DNA of 64,000 bases, taken from Schizochytrium sp. CCTCC M209059. Taxonomy: Eukaryota; Sar; Bigyra; Thraustochytrida; Thraustochytriidae. The stretch is from NCBI GenBank assembly GCA_000818945.1, contig KN805380.1, forward strand, positions 129,450-193,449. Direction: 5' to 3'. The position numbers and the translations under genes are program-made. Positions 11,389 to 21,649 of this stretch are shown piece after piece. Each line of letters opens with the position of its first letter. The first letter of the stretch is position 1. The notes beneath the pieces are model-generated. The model did no database searches. It was given only the letters and a program-made list of their open reading frames with translations, and had not been told where the DNA came from.

Positions 11389-11870
11389 TCCTTTTTGTCC
11401 CAGCACTTGTTTTTGTTGTAGCTCATAACAATGATGTTCAAGTGATGGTGTGAACCAACGCTGAGCTCCTTTGCCCTTGTCTTGCCTTGTCTTGCCTTGT
11501 CTTGTCTTGCCTTGTTTTGCCTTGTCATCGTTCCGCACGGCCTCCCTTCACCGGACCTGCTTGCGAGCTGACACTTGGTTTGCGTGCGTGGATGCGTGCC
11601 GCCTCCATTACCTGCAGGTGTACGGGCCCTGCTGCGCTCATCTGTGCGATGCGCGATCGCGCGCAAGTCTCTTCCTTCCTCTCCTAAAACCCACTCTCCC
11701 TTCTCGTCTGCCTCCTCGCCGCTACTTCCTCGCTTCCTCCGCGCCCCCCTGCACCGCTCGCCTTCGCTTGCGCAAGCTGCTGCTGCCTTGCGTCGCGGCC
11801 CCGGCAGATAAATACCGCCCGTCTCCCCGTGCGCGCCGCTCTCGGCATCGCCAACGTCTGCATCGTCATC

Positions 11871-11898
11871 CTCCTCCTCCTCCTCCTCCTCCTCCTCG

Positions 11899-11930
<32 letters not shown>

Positions 11931-11933
11931 GTC
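11871..11933. repeat. Compound triplet repeat (CTC)n(GTC)n
   Basis: About nine CTC units followed by about twelve GTC units, with one TTG interruption near the end. It is the same GTC motif as the large array at 8452. Confidence 0.9.
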
Positions 11934-12580
11934 ATGGTCGCCGTGCGTGCTTCTGGCGGGGGTTTGCAATGATTGCAGAGCGCGTGCAGGCTGGACCGCC
12001 TTCTGGCCTGACCTTCTCGCGCCACGGGCTCCTGCAGACTCCGGATTTCGTCCCAATGGCCGCGCGTCGCGGCGCCTTAGGGTTGTCGTCGCATCCGCGC
12101 GCGTCCCAAGGCGCTCCCAGAGAGAGCGCCTCCATGGCACGGGACCGGCGGCGCCTGTCCCTCCGCCGCCTGGCGACCGACCTGCGCAGGCAGAGGGTAC
12201 GTCCCAGCCCGCGCCCGTGCCGCGCGCTTGCTCGCTCGCTTGCTCGCTCGCTCGCTTGCTCGCCCGGACATCGCCGCGGCGTCCGCGCGCTGCTGCTCCG
12301 GCCTCGCCGCGACGGGATGGGCGCTGGCGGCGTGCTGGCGAGGACTGATGCCATCTGCCATGTCTGCACGTGCTGCACGTGCCGCGCCCTTGGCGCCGCT
12401 CCGCCCGCTGCGGCGCGCTTCGCTTCGCTTCGCTGCGACGCGCGCGGGCCCTAAGAGCGGCCGCGGGGGCGTCCGCCGTGCCCGGAGGCGTCGCGGGCCC
12501 GAGCAAGCACGGCGGGCTCAGGCGCCTCTTAAGGCGGCGGGGGCGCGTGCGAGTGCGCGCGCGAGCGCGAACAGGCAGGG

Positions 12581-12592
12581 CTTGCTTGCTTC

Positions 12593-12632
<40 letters not shown>
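12581..12632. repeat. (CTTG)n tetranucleotide repeat
   Basis: Thirteen near-perfect CTTG units, with one TCCTTG interruption at 12591. Confidence 0.9.
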
Positions 12633-12633
<1 letters not shown>

Positions 12634-12837
12634 CCCCGTCGCCCTTGCCGCCCCTGTTGCTGCCCTGCTCGCCCGGTCTCGGTCTCGGCCTGGACCGTGG
12701 AGTTTCCTTCCTCCTCGGTCTCGGCTTGGTCACCCCGGCCGTACCGAGGCGCATCGCATCGCAGCGCATCGCGGCGCGGCTTAGCGCATCGCAGCGCCAA
12801 CGTAACGCACGCGAGGGGTCGCTGCACTTCGCCTTGC

Positions 12838-12927
12838 TCTGCTTTACCTTGCCTTGCTTTGCTCTGCTTTGCCTTGGCTTGGCTTGCCTTGCTTTACTTT
12901 GCTTTGCTTTGCTTGCTTGTGAGGGAG
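12838..12927. repeat. Degenerate CTTTG/CTTGC pentanucleotide repeat
   Basis: A pyrimidine-rich run of CTCTG, CTTTA, CTTGC and CTTTG pentamers with 5-bp periodicity, about 220-300 bp upstream of the monooxygenase ATG. Confidence 0.85.
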
Positions 12928-13143
12928 GTCGCACGGTGGCGCAAGACTCGCACCGTGCAAGTACGACACGCCGCGGTCGCCGGAGCGGGCAGACTCGCAG
13001 CAAACCCGCAACGTGGCGCGCAAGAAGAGCGAGGGCCAGCCAGGCAGCCAGCCAGCCAGGCAGCCAGCCAGCAAGCAGCAGCGGCAGCGGCAGCGGCAGC
13101 GGCAGCAGCAGCAGCAAGAAGAGCGGAAGCGGCCAGCGAGAAC

Positions 13144-14778
13144 ATGGACGCACAAAAGGTGGCGCTCGGCGCGGCCGCCGCCGTGAGCGTGGGCGCACTG
13201 GCGTCCGCGCAGAACGCGTGGAAGGCAGCGGCCCTGCGCGAGTCGGCGCTCAACAGGTCGTTGGGTCTCAAGGCCGAAGATATTGTCATCATCGGATGCG
13301 GCATCTCCGGCATCTGCATGGGCATCAAGCTCAAGGAGGCGGGCATTCCCTTCGTCATCATCGAAAAGGAGTCAGACATTGGCGGAACCTGGTTCCTCAA
13401 CCGCTATTATGGCGCCGCCTGCGACGTCCCCGCGCACCTTTACTCGTTTAGCTTCATGCGCAAGATGGACTGGTCCGTCCCGTACGCGCCGCAAAAGGAG
13501 ATCCACGCGTACCTCTCAAGCGTCGTGGAAAAGTACGACCTGCGCAAGCACGTTCGCTTCAACACCGCCCTCGACCACGCCGAATGGGTCGAAGACGAAA
13601 AGAGGTGGCACATGACGCTCTCGGACGGCTCCGTGCTCGAGCCGCGCTTCATGATCAACTGCATTGGCGCCCTCCACTACGCCAACACCCCCAACGTCCC
13701 GGGCATCGAGTCCTTCGAGGGCGACGCCTTCCACACTGCCGAATGGAGGGACGACTACGACTTTCGTGGCAAGCGCGTTGCCCTCATCGGCTCCGCAGCC
13801 AGTGCAGTCCAGGTCGCCCCCGAGCTCGCCCGCCAGGCTTCCAAGCTCACCATTCTCCAGCGCACGCCCAACTGGATCTCCCCGCGCACCATGGGTGTTC
13901 TGCCCCGTGAAAAGTACAGTGATTTTCAAAAGTGGCTCTTCACCAACGTCCCCGGCGCAGAGCTCCTGCACCGCGGATCCATCTACATGCTTCTCGAGGC
14001 CTACTTTATGCTCGGCGTCTTTGACAAGTCTGGCCCGGCACAGGCCGTCGCGCAAAAGATCATTCGCGACTCCATGTACCACGAGCTCCGCGGGCGCCCA
14101 GATCTCATCGAAAAGGTTGTGCCCAAGTTCAACGTCGGCTGCAAGCGTATCTGCCGCACCGACGAGTTTCTGCCGACCTTGCGCCGCGACAATGTCGAGC
14201 TCATTGCCGCCGGTCTCGCCCGCGTTGAGCCGGACGGTGTCGTCGATGCCAACGGCGACAAGCATGAGGCGGACGTGATCGTTTACGCTACTGGATTCAA
14301 GGTGGGCTCCCTCGGACTCGCGCGCATTACCGGCTCGAACGGCTTTTCCGTCACGGGCTCCGATATTGCCGAGAACGCCGTCGAGGCCTACCTGGGCACC
14401 TCCATCAACAAGATGCCCAACTCCTTCATGCTGCTCGGCCCCAACACTGGCCTTGGCCACAACTCTATTATTGCCATGATCGAGTCTCAGGCCAACTACA
14501 CGACGCGCATGCTCTCGGAGGCCATTGATAACGGCATCGAGCGCGTCGAGGTCAAGCCGGCGTCTGTCTCTAAATACTACGACTGGGTCTGGAAGAAGTT
14601 CGAGAAGCGCGTCTGGACCAAGGACTGCGGCAGCTGGTACTTGAACAAGGACGGCAAGGTCTTTTCGCTCTGGCCTGAGAGCACTCTGACTTATTTCCGC
14701 ATGCTCGACCGTGCCCCTTCGCTCCTCCATGACTATGATGTCGCTTACAAGTCTGGCGCCCAGCCTGCGCGTCTGTAA
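13144..14778 (+). CDS. Flavin-dependent monooxygenase, Baeyer-Villiger type
   Basis: 544 residues from the ATG at 13144 (AACATGG context). The frame continues upstream, but only as repeat translation. After a hydrophobic Ala-rich N-terminus (about residues 7-25, possible membrane anchor) comes the FAD Rossmann motif GCGISG (51-56) with IIEKESDIGGTW downstream. The type I Baeyer-Villiger fingerprint FxGxxxHTxxW is present at 191-201. The second, NADPH-binding Rossmann motif reads GSAASA, lacking the usual middle glycine. Length matches single-chain BVMOs (about 500-550 aa). The family uses NADPH and O2 to insert oxygen into ketones (esters/lactones); the substrate here is unknown. Confidence 0.88.
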   Translation: MDAQKVALGAAAAVSVGALASAQNAWKAAALRESALNRSLGLKAEDIVIIGCGISGICMGIKLKEAGIPFVIIEKESDIGGTWFLNRYYGAACDVPAHLYSFSFMRKMDWSVPYAPQKEIHAYLSSVVEKYDLRKHVRFNTALDHAEWVEDEKRWHMTLSDGSVLEPRFMINCIGALHYANTPNVPGIESFEGDAFHTAEWRDDYDFRGKRVALIGSAASAVQVAPELARQASKLTILQRTPNWISPRTMGVLPREKYSDFQKWLFTNVPGAELLHRGSIYMLLEAYFMLGVFDKSGPAQAVAQKIIRDSMYHELRGRPDLIEKVVPKFNVGCKRICRTDEFLPTLRRDNVELIAAGLARVEPDGVVDANGDKHEADVIVYATGFKVGSLGLARITGSNGFSVTGSDIAENAVEAYLGTSINKMPNSFMLLGPNTGLGHNSIIAMIESQANYTTRMLSEAIDNGIERVEVKPASVSKYYDWVWKKFEKRVWTKDCGSWYLNKDGKVFSLWPESTLTYFRMLDRAPSLLHDYDVAYKSGAQPARL

Positions 14779-15251
14779 TAACCATGATGATGATGTTGTG
14801 ACCAAACCAATTCTCCCGATCTTTTCTTACGGTTAGCATATTTCCCTTTCTTCCCCAGCCTTTTTCTTTGTTTTCAGGAGCAGGAGCCATCACTTGCGCG
14901 CCAAGTGCCAAAAAGAGAAGAAAAGGTAGGGCCTAGGCCTAATTCCATTAGAATTTGTAGTTCTAAAGCAATGCGCGCGCTTGCATCGAGCCACTTTCGC
15001 TTTTACTCAAGTCAAAAAGAACAAAAATGGGGAAATGTAAAAGACTTCAATCCTTCAATTTTATAGAATAGAAAGAGTTTCTTATCGCCGCAGCGAGCTC
15101 AAAGCATGGTATCCGGCAAAGCGTACCCCTCTCCACAGTTGGAGTTTACGGGCGTGCCATCATCAGAGCTAGAGCCGCAGGCGGCTTCGTCGCCAGACAC
15201 CAAACGACTGGTGACGGCGAAAGTTTGGAGCTTAGGGTAGTAGCGCTAACC
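14779..15251. other. Convergent intergenic region (3' UTRs)
   Basis: A/T-richer sequence between the stop codons of two convergent genes. Nothing coding was recognised; probably 3' UTRs and polyadenylation signals. Confidence 0.5.
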
Positions 15252-15962
15252 CTACGGTACAAGGTGCACGAAGGCGGCTGCAATGGTGTAGCCAAGAGCA
15301 CGGCCGAAAACGACAAGCCCAAGGACGCGAAGCATCATTTTGGGCTCAATCTTCCCTGCAAGAAGACTCGCTTTCAGCGTGTTGATGACTCATGCGCTCA
15401 CCACGAGCTGACCGTAGGTAATGGTCGCAATCGTGATCGGCACCGAGACGGACCAGCGGTACTCCTTGGGCGCGTCCGTGAGCACCAGGCCAAGCGCGAG
15501 GACGAGGTCCAAGGCAATCATCGCCATCGCGATCGCCTCACGCCCCTTGGTGGAGCTAAGCTTGGTCCCGGATGTGTGCCACGTGCGTCCGCCCGTCATC
15601 ACCTCGAGGTCCATGGAGAGCGCATCGAATCCGCCAACAAATGTCACCGCGCCACCGCGCGCTTCCCGCCAGACGGCGGGGCTCGTCTTGTGACTCTTCG
15701 GCGCCTTAATGCGCTCGCGGTTCTCCGCCAGCCACGCAAGGTACGCCTCGCGGTCCTCCAGCTCGACCGTCTCCACCGCAAAGTCTGCCACGCCGGCCTT
15801 GCGCGCCTCCTCGCTCACGAAGCCCGCGTGCTTGCACGCCTTGCTGTAGAACGGGCAGTCTCGCCACCCGGCGACATGGTACGTGAACCTCTCCGACGCC
15901 GCCGCCATCTCGGCCTCGGCCTCGGCCTCCGCGCCGCCCTCGGGCTGCCCGCGCCGCCGCAT
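15252..15962 (-). CDS. Membrane-anchored monothiol glutaredoxin-like protein (split gene)
   Basis: From the ATG at 15908 (or the in-frame ATG at 15962) the product starts with a thioredoxin-fold segment: FTYHVAGWRDCPFYSKA, a monothiol-like CPFY active site, then a glutaredoxin-like segment (KSHKTSPAVW... AVTFVGGFDAL). Hydrophobic helices follow (AIAMAMIALDLVLALGLVL, then SVPITIATITYG). The uninterrupted frame stops at 15390, but a GTGAGC donor (intron side 15396-15401) and acceptors near 15350-15355 lead to a frame coding MMLRVLGLVVFGRALGYTIAAAFVHLVP (stop at 15252), a plausible last membrane helix. The exact acceptor is uncertain: the first AG (after 15356) gives an early stop; the next, ending at 15351, keeps the frame. 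Role inferred as redox protein at a membrane. Confidence 0.55.
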
Positions 15963-16655
15963 CGTTTCCGATCTGCCTCGGGCCAGCCTCGCCCGAACGC
16001 CTGGACTACTTCTGCCTGCGATGCATGCGCAAGGCGTCGCTTCTCTGTACTTTACTTCGCTTCTTCGACTCCCTGGTCCACTTTCGTGTCGTGACGTAAG
16101 CATGGCTTGTAAGGCTCAAGTAGCAGGCACTAGCCAGGTGTGGGTTGGGTTACGTAAGCCTTGCGCAAGGCGCCCTGCCTTACACGGATGAGGCGGTCAT
16201 CGAGGAGCAGGCGGCGGACGCAGGAGGATGCTGTGGCTTGGGGGGTCGGTGGGTGCAGGCACAATGCAGGGCAGAGCAGGGCAGATTTTGGGGAGTGGGT
16301 GCGTGGAAGGATCGGCGGAGTCGTGAAGCGACCTGGAGAGGTGATTCAGACTGTGACATCATCACCGTCCCCCCCCCTCTTTCTTTCCCCTTGCGGTCAG
16401 GAATGGTCTTGCCGAGAAGTTCGCAAGCAATCCGAGCAAGATGACGCAAATTTGCCGCGCAGCTAAGAACTTGAACTCAAAGTTAAAGTCGCGTCCAGCC
16501 AAGATCCGAGTGATTATACTACCAAGGTACTTATTATCGAGACGATTATCTCGTCTATCTGCTCAGTCAGCTAGACCGACACGATAGACCCATAGGATCC
16601 CGTCGTCATCAACATCAACAAAATCATCATCAACAGCAACAATAGCAACAATAGT

Positions 16656-16690
<35 letters not shown>

Positions 16691-16783
16691 CAGTAACGTT
16701 CTGTGCTCCGCGTGCTACATGCCTGCTCTTCACGCGGATGTCTAAGTACAAGAACATAGCCCTTTCTTTTTTGCGAAGAAAAG
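15963..16783. other. Divergent promoter region before APC2
   Basis: Separates the minus-strand glutaredoxin-like gene from APC2. It contains a C-rich run at about 16370-16380 and a (CAG)n tract at 16655-16687, about 100 bp before the APC2 ATG. No coding region is supported. Confidence 0.5.
16655..16687. repeat. (CAG)n microsatellite
   Basis: About eleven CAG/AGC units in the probable 5' leader of APC2, flanked by CAACAATAG-type imperfect triplets. Confidence 0.9.
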
Positions 16784-19222
16784 ATGGCTGCGGCAGCGGC
16801 AGCATGGACTGCGTGTCTGCGCGCGTGCGAGGCGCGACTGGGCGGCGGCGCGTGGACCGCGGGCGAGGCCGAGGCCGCCCTCGAGGCCGCGGCAACCGAC
16901 AGTGGCATGGCCGCGCTGTTACAGGCCTGGCTACTGAGCGAGATGGAGGCCCGACGGTTGCGTCCGGGGGCGGAGCGCTTCGCCCAGGCGCTCGGAGACG
17001 CAGCCGGCGGGCTCGACGCGTGCATGGCAATCGCGTGCGAGACGCTCGAGCCCTTGCTTGACCTGACCCGCGCGCTCGACCGCGTCACGCAGGTAAAACG
17101 TCTCGACGCGGGTCAGACCAGCGCCTGTCAGGCCCTACGCACAGCCTTTAACAACGCCTTCCTCCTTGGCGAGGCGAGTAAACTTGGCATATTCCGCAAG
17201 CGCGTGTATGTGTACCTCGACCGCGCGCTCACAGGACATCAGAAAGCCCAGCGTACTCGCGACGAGGAGGATAGCGAGGCAGAAAGTAGCGCTGATGAAG
17301 ACGACGACGACGATGACGAGAATGACGATGAGGAGGAAGAGGGAGGGACGGGCGCGAATGCAGATGCAGATGCAGATGCAGACGCAGATGCAGACATGTC
17401 CATGGCCGCAGCCTCGTCGAAGATGCCTCTTGACGAATTCGGACGTCGGATGGTGATCCTGGAATGGTTTCTTCTTATCGAAGAGCCACTCTCTGATATT
17501 CTGTGCAAGAGCACCGAGAAAAACATCTCGCGCGTGTGCAAAGGAAAGTTCGAGTACAACCTTTTGGGTCGTGTTCGCGCCTGGCTCGACTCCGTCGCGC
17601 TGGCATGGCTACAGGATCTCTTGCAAGCCTGTCTCGCCGATCCCATCGTTTGCAAGGAAAAGTTTGCGCAGTATCGTGCACGCCTCGAATTTCACGTGTT
17701 TGAAACACTCTGCGACCTGCGCATGGCCGAGGTCTTTGACATCATCACCGAGTTTCCCGAGAGCTCCCCTGCGCTTGAAGATCTCAAGGACTGCCTTGCC
17801 CGCACACACCAGCACCGCGATCTCGTGCTCAGCCTTCGCCAGGCCTTTGCTTCGCGCCTCCTCCACCCTGGTGCAAACACCGCACAGATCCTCGATGTAT
17901 ACATTGCCACAATCAAGGCGCTTCGCCTCGTCGATACGAGCGGTGTCTTGCTTGAAGCTATCAGTGAGCCCATCAAAAGCTACCTACGAAAGCGTGAGGA
18001 TACTGTGCGATGTATCGTCACTAGTCTCACGGACGACAGCAACTCGGAACTCTTTGAAGAGCTTGGTCGTGAAACCGAAATTCGGCCCATCGCCCATGAC
18101 TATGACGAGAGTGACAATGAGGACCCCGACGAGGAAAACGCTCGCGGTGCTGACCCCGAGGCATGGACGCCGGATCCCATTGAGGCTGACCCCCGCAAGA
18201 CCTCGCGCAGTCGCCGATCGAACGACATCCTTAGCATGCTTGTACACATTTACGGGTCCAAGGAGCTCTTTGTCAACGAATACAGACTCATGCTCGCCGA
18301 CAAGCTCCTGTCTTCTCTTGAATTTGATGCCGAGCGCGAGGTTCGCAACCTCGAGCTTTTGAAGCTTCGTTTCGGAGAAAGTTCCATGACGAGCTGCGAA
18401 ATTATGGTCAAAGACATTGAGGAATCCAAGCGCATCAATACCAACATTGGAACCACGCTTGCTGGCAAGACCTTGCTGCGCGAAGCTGCCCGATCGTATC
18501 CCAACATCGATCTACAGACAATGGAAACCACCATTATCTCAAAGCAATTCTGGCCAACGCTGCATGGCGACGAGATTAACCTACATCCCCTTGTCAAGCA
18601 GCGCATGGAGGCCATTGCGCACGAGTATTCGGTACTCAAGAACCCGCGGCAGCTTAATTGGAAGACAAATCTCGGCATGGTCGAGCTCGAGCTGGAATTT
18701 GATGACGATCAATGCAAGACCTTTACGGTTTCACCCATACTCGCAAATCTTATCATGTACTTTGGAGACAAAAAGACGTGGAATCTGACTGAACTCGCGC
18801 GCGAAATGGACGCCGACACTGACGTCGTGCGTAAGCGCATGTCCTACTGGGTGAACGCGGGTGTTGTGCGGGCTGAGCGCGTCCCGCTACCAGAAGAAGT
18901 GATTTACACCGCAGTCGATCGACTCTCCGAAGATCACAATGGGGACGAGGTCAACGCTGAGGACGACGATGCGGACCGCGCTGTGTCTGCAGATGCGCAG
19001 CTTGCCGAAGAAATGAAGGTCTACGAGTCCTTTGTCCGCGGCATGCTCAACAACTACGACGCCCTTACGCTCGAACGCATTCACAACATGTTGAAAATGT
19101 TTGTCTCAACTGGTGAGCACAAGTACGAGAAAAACATCAACGAACTCGAGGCGTTCTTGGACAAGCTCGTCAAGGATGAGGTACTCGAGGTTACGAACGG
19201 ATCGTACTTTTTGAAAAAGTAA
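16784..19222 (+). CDS. APC2: Anaphase-promoting complex subunit 2 (cullin-related)
   Basis: 812 residues, close to human APC2 (822). ATG at 16784 in AAGATGGCTG context. A helical N-terminal half is interrupted by an acidic insert (about residues 165-205: Asp/Glu run, then Asp-Ala repeats). The cullin homology domain spans about 480-735 (DILSMLVHIYGSKELFVNEY, LMLADKLLS, ESKRINTNI, SKQFWPTL, ELEFDD). A C-terminal winged-helix domain (LTLERIHNMLKMF... NGSYFLKK) closes it. APC2 is the scaffold that pairs with the RING subunit APC11 in the anaphase-promoting complex, the nuclear E3 ligase for cyclins and securin. The HIYGSKELFVNEYR motif separates APC2 from other cullins; the usual cullin neddylation motif is not evident, as expected for APC2. 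Confidence 0.95.
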   Translation: MAAAAAAWTACLRACEARLGGGAWTAGEAEAALEAAATDSGMAALLQAWLLSEMEARRLRPGAERFAQALGDAAGGLDACMAIACETLEPLLDLTRALDRVTQVKRLDAGQTSACQALRTAFNNAFLLGEASKLGIFRKRVYVYLDRALTGHQKAQRTRDEEDSEAESSADEDDDDDDENDDEEEEGGTGANADADADADADADMSMAAASSKMPLDEFGRRMVILEWFLLIEEPLSDILCKSTEKNISRVCKGKFEYNLLGRVRAWLDSVALAWLQDLLQACLADPIVCKEKFAQYRARLEFHVFETLCDLRMAEVFDIITEFPESSPALEDLKDCLARTHQHRDLVLSLRQAFASRLLHPGANTAQILDVYIATIKALRLVDTSGVLLEAISEPIKSYLRKREDTVRCIVTSLTDDSNSELFEELGRETEIRPIAHDYDESDNEDPDEENARGADPEAWTPDPIEADPRKTSRSRRSNDILSMLVHIYGSKELFVNEYRLMLADKLLSSLEFDAEREVRNLELLKLRFGESSMTSCEIMVKDIEESKRINTNIGTTLAGKTLLREAARSYPNIDLQTMETTIISKQFWPTLHGDEINLHPLVKQRMEAIAHEYSVLKNPRQLNWKTNLGMVELELEFDDDQCKTFTVSPILANLIMYFGDKKTWNLTELAREMDADTDVVRKRMSYWVNAGVVRAERVPLPEEVIYTAVDRLSEDHNGDEVNAEDDDADRAVSADAQLAEEMKVYESFVRGMLNNYDALTLERIHNMLKMFVSTGEHKYEKNINELEAFLDKLVKDEVLEVTNGSYFLKK

Positions 19223-19262
19223 AGCTCTTTTCTATTCACATTGCTTCGCTAAGGACCCTACG

Positions 19263-21239
19263 CTAACCACGAAACTTTTGCGAGAGCGTGCTCAGTGCAG
19301 TGAGCAGTGGCATGTATCGTCTTGCAAAAATGTTTGTGCATACACGGTCCAGCTCTTCATCAGAGGCGGACGAAGCAAAGTCGCTGTCCACATATTGCGT
19401 CAAGAGAGGCGTCGCGGCCTCGAGGAAGGGAAGAGGCGAGTCGTCTCTGCGCAGCGCCTTCAAGGCGTGCAACACTTGAATCGCGTGCTGGTCCACGGGG
19501 CGGTACGATGCACTGATAAATGCTTTCGCCCCTTGACACAGGCGGGGGTGCATCATGACACCCTCGAGGCCGACCAAAACGCGGCGCTGGCTTCCATTCG
19601 CGTTACTTGCGCCAATGCGAAGATCGCCTTGCTTTCTTGCAACACGCTCACAGCAGCACCGATGTGCATACTTCCAGTCGCGCGGCGTTGCAGAACGCTT
19701 GACAGTGCGTCCGAGCTGTTCGCCGCTAATTGCTGGCGCAATGCCGATTTTTCTTCCGGCTTTGCTCGAGGTACTGCTGCTCCGGGGCGAGTTCAAGTAC
19801 GAATAATAGGAGGATGCCGCCGCCGACGACGAAGACGACGATGATGATGATGATGATGATGAAGACCGGCGGAAAGGGTGGACTAAACGATGCATGAGCA
19901 AGTGGGGCCGATCGCGCTCGAGACCTTGAGCACTTTGCGGCACCTCAGTCTCTTCTCCAAGAGCACTTCCCGCTTGGACATCGGGTCCTTGGTTGTCTCC
20001 CCATCTGTTTTCTGCATGCGGTCGACGTGTTGGCCGCCCCTTTTTGAAGGATAGGCCAGCCCCCGCTTTCTCATTTTTGACATTCATTACTTCTCGCGTA
20101 GCGTACGCGTCCCCAAGGGCCGCGAGGTCAACACCAGCAAGGATACTAAGACACCGCAGATACCCCTCGGTCCACATAAAGTCTGTCAAACATGTATCAC
20201 GCAGAAAGAAGAAGGCGTGCGCCTCGAGCGTTTGCACATCCTCATCGCGTCGGCGCTCAAGCGCATGCTGTACCGACTGGTCATTGGCGGCACGACGCAA
20301 TGTCGCAACGAGATCGTTGTCCCTTTCCAAAATAGCGCGACGCGCAGAAACTGTTTCAAGTTTTAGCCACTCGAGGACGCGATTTGCTTCTGGATCGCAC
20401 TTTGCGAGATACCCTCCGAAAATTTTACATAGTTCCGGATAAGATAACAGCTCTGCCATGGACAGGTGCGCGACAACAATGATGCCTTCTTCACGCACCA
20501 AAGCGCGAAAGTCTTCATCGCGGAGGAGATGGGGAAGTACGAAGCGCTCCATCTCGACCATGATCTTGCTTTGCATGCCTAGAAACAACTTGCGGCCAAT
20601 GTCAATGTGCTCCGGCGTTGAGTGTAAAACGCGCTCAATCGTTCCGCGAATGACGTCGCCAACCGGTACATAGAGAGCAGATGTGGAGTCGCAAAAGAGT
20701 TCAAGCAGATTCCGTGCCTCGTCGCGCGCCAGCTCATCGCGTTCTGCTGTAGGCTCAAGCTGCGCCGTGCGAAAAGCTTCGAGAGCATGCCACGCGTACC
20801 AAGGTGCCGGGGCGATACCACTCCCAAGAAGAACCTCTGCGGCTTCTTGCGCCACTTCGTTTGCGAGCAGTTCATCAAGAGCATCAAAAAGCCTTCGCTG
20901 CACAGGAGAGCGAAGATCTCCCGAGGACACGTTCAGATATTGTGTGGTCACGCGATCGGCAGCACGCTCAGCCTGCCACATGAGAGCCTCGAATGGGACT
21001 TGCGCGGCTTTTCCAGCGGGCGGCTCGCCACGAGACTCGCTTCTCCAAAAACATGCCCGCCGCTCCGCCGGAGTCACCTCCCTCGCGGCGCAGCCTAGCA
21101 CAAATACCTTTTCACGACGGCCTGGTCCCTTGCCCCAGCCTTCATGCGCTCCGGGCTTCCGCCACTGCTGCTCGGCCTTCTCGCGCTCGTTTTCCGCGGT
21201 TTGCGCCTTGCGCGCAGCAGCTTCGCGCAAGATGTCCAT
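19263..21239 (-). CDS. RGS-domain-like protein
   Basis: 658 residues from the ATG at 21239 (MDILREAAARKAQTAENERE). The same frame is open to 21602, but that part overlaps the promoter of the divergent neighbour and is low-quality sequence. A charged coiled coil comes first. About residues 125-225 have the pattern of an RGS helical bundle (PWYAWHALEAFR, ALYVPVGDVIRGTIERVL, STPEHIDIGRKLFL, then the FVLPHLLRDEDF tail). RGS proteins speed GTP hydrolysis by G-alpha subunits. After a poly-Ser tract (coded by ATG/TCA-type repeats at about 19830-19865) there is a second ordered helical region up to the C-terminus, which I cannot name. It ends only 40 bp from the APC2 stop (convergent genes). Confidence 0.6.
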   Translation of the reverse strand: MDILREAAARKAQTAENEREKAEQQWRKPGAHEGWGKGPGRREKVFVLGCAAREVTPAERRACFWRSESRGEPPAGKAAQVPFEALMWQAERAADRVTTQYLNVSSGDLRSPVQRRLFDALDELLANEVAQEAAEVLLGSGIAPAPWYAWHALEAFRTAQLEPTAERDELARDEARNLLELFCDSTSALYVPVGDVIRGTIERVLHSTPEHIDIGRKLFLGMQSKIMVEMERFVLPHLLRDEDFRALVREEGIIVVAHLSMAELLSYPELCKIFGGYLAKCDPEANRVLEWLKLETVSARRAILERDNDLVATLRRAANDQSVQHALERRRDEDVQTLEAHAFFFLRDTCLTDFMWTEGYLRCLSILAGVDLAALGDAYATREVMNVKNEKAGAGLSFKKGRPTRRPHAENRWGDNQGPDVQAGSALGEETEVPQSAQGLERDRPHLLMHRLVHPFRRSSSSSSSSSSSSSSAAASSYYSYLNSPRSSSTSSKAGRKIGIAPAISGEQLGRTVKRSATPRDWKYAHRCCCERVARKQGDLRIGASNANGSQRRVLVGLEGVMMHPRLCQGAKAFISASYRPVDQHAIQVLHALKALRRDDSPLPFLEAATPLLTQYVDSDFASSASDEELDRVCTNIFARRYMPLLTALSTLSQKFRG

Positions 21240-21649
21240 CTTCTCTTGTTCGCGATTCGCCTCGACCTCGACCTCTTCTCTTTCACACACGCCGGACCTG
21301 CGCTCGCTCGCGTTGCAGGCTCGGGTTCTACGCGCGATTCCTGGCGCCCCGATGCCTCTCCTTGCTGACGCGGGTCGCACGAGCGCTGTGCAGGATCTGG
21401 CTGCAGCAGTGAAGAAGACCGTTGACTCGGACACACCGACAGCGTTCTCCAGAGAACAGAGGAGGGGCAGTAACGTAGACATGAACGTCGACACGAAGAC
21501 CGGGTTCCTGGACCCGACAAAGTCGGCGGACACGAGCGAACCCATGTCGGACAGGCCGTGCAAAGATGAGAAACGGGATGCAGCGGGCCAAAGCAAAAGC
21601 AAAACGCATCGCTAAAAGCAGGAGGTAAAGTCTCTTCAAAGGTGCCAGG

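Larger units (their letters stand above)
11389..13143. other. Repeat-rich intergenic region upstream of the monooxygenase
   Basis: 1.75 kb dominated by simple repeats: CTTG(C/T) pentamers (11476-11526), (CTC)n(GTC)n (11871-11933), GCTTGCTCGC (12225-12262), CTTCG (12418-12435), (CTTG)n (12581-12632), CTTTG/CTTGC pentamers (12838-12927) and CAGC/GGCAGC (13035-13116). Long open frames on both strands here are low-complexity (Arg, Ala, Ser, Leu, Cys) and are not accepted as genes. The last ~150 bp, purine-biased on the sense strand, is probably the 5' leader of the gene at 13144. Confidence 0.55.

Noticed and set aside
11205..12827. 540-residue minus-strand frame
   Set aside because: Antisense to the coiled-coil gene end and repeat-rich sequence; Arg/Ala/Gly/Asp low complexity.
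12370..13143. N-terminal extension of the monooxygenase frame
   Set aside because: Translation of simple repeats; BVMO homology begins after 13144.
21240..21602. N-terminal extension of the RGS-like frame
   Set aside because: Low-quality sequence overlapping the divergent promoter; MDILREAAARK is a better start.
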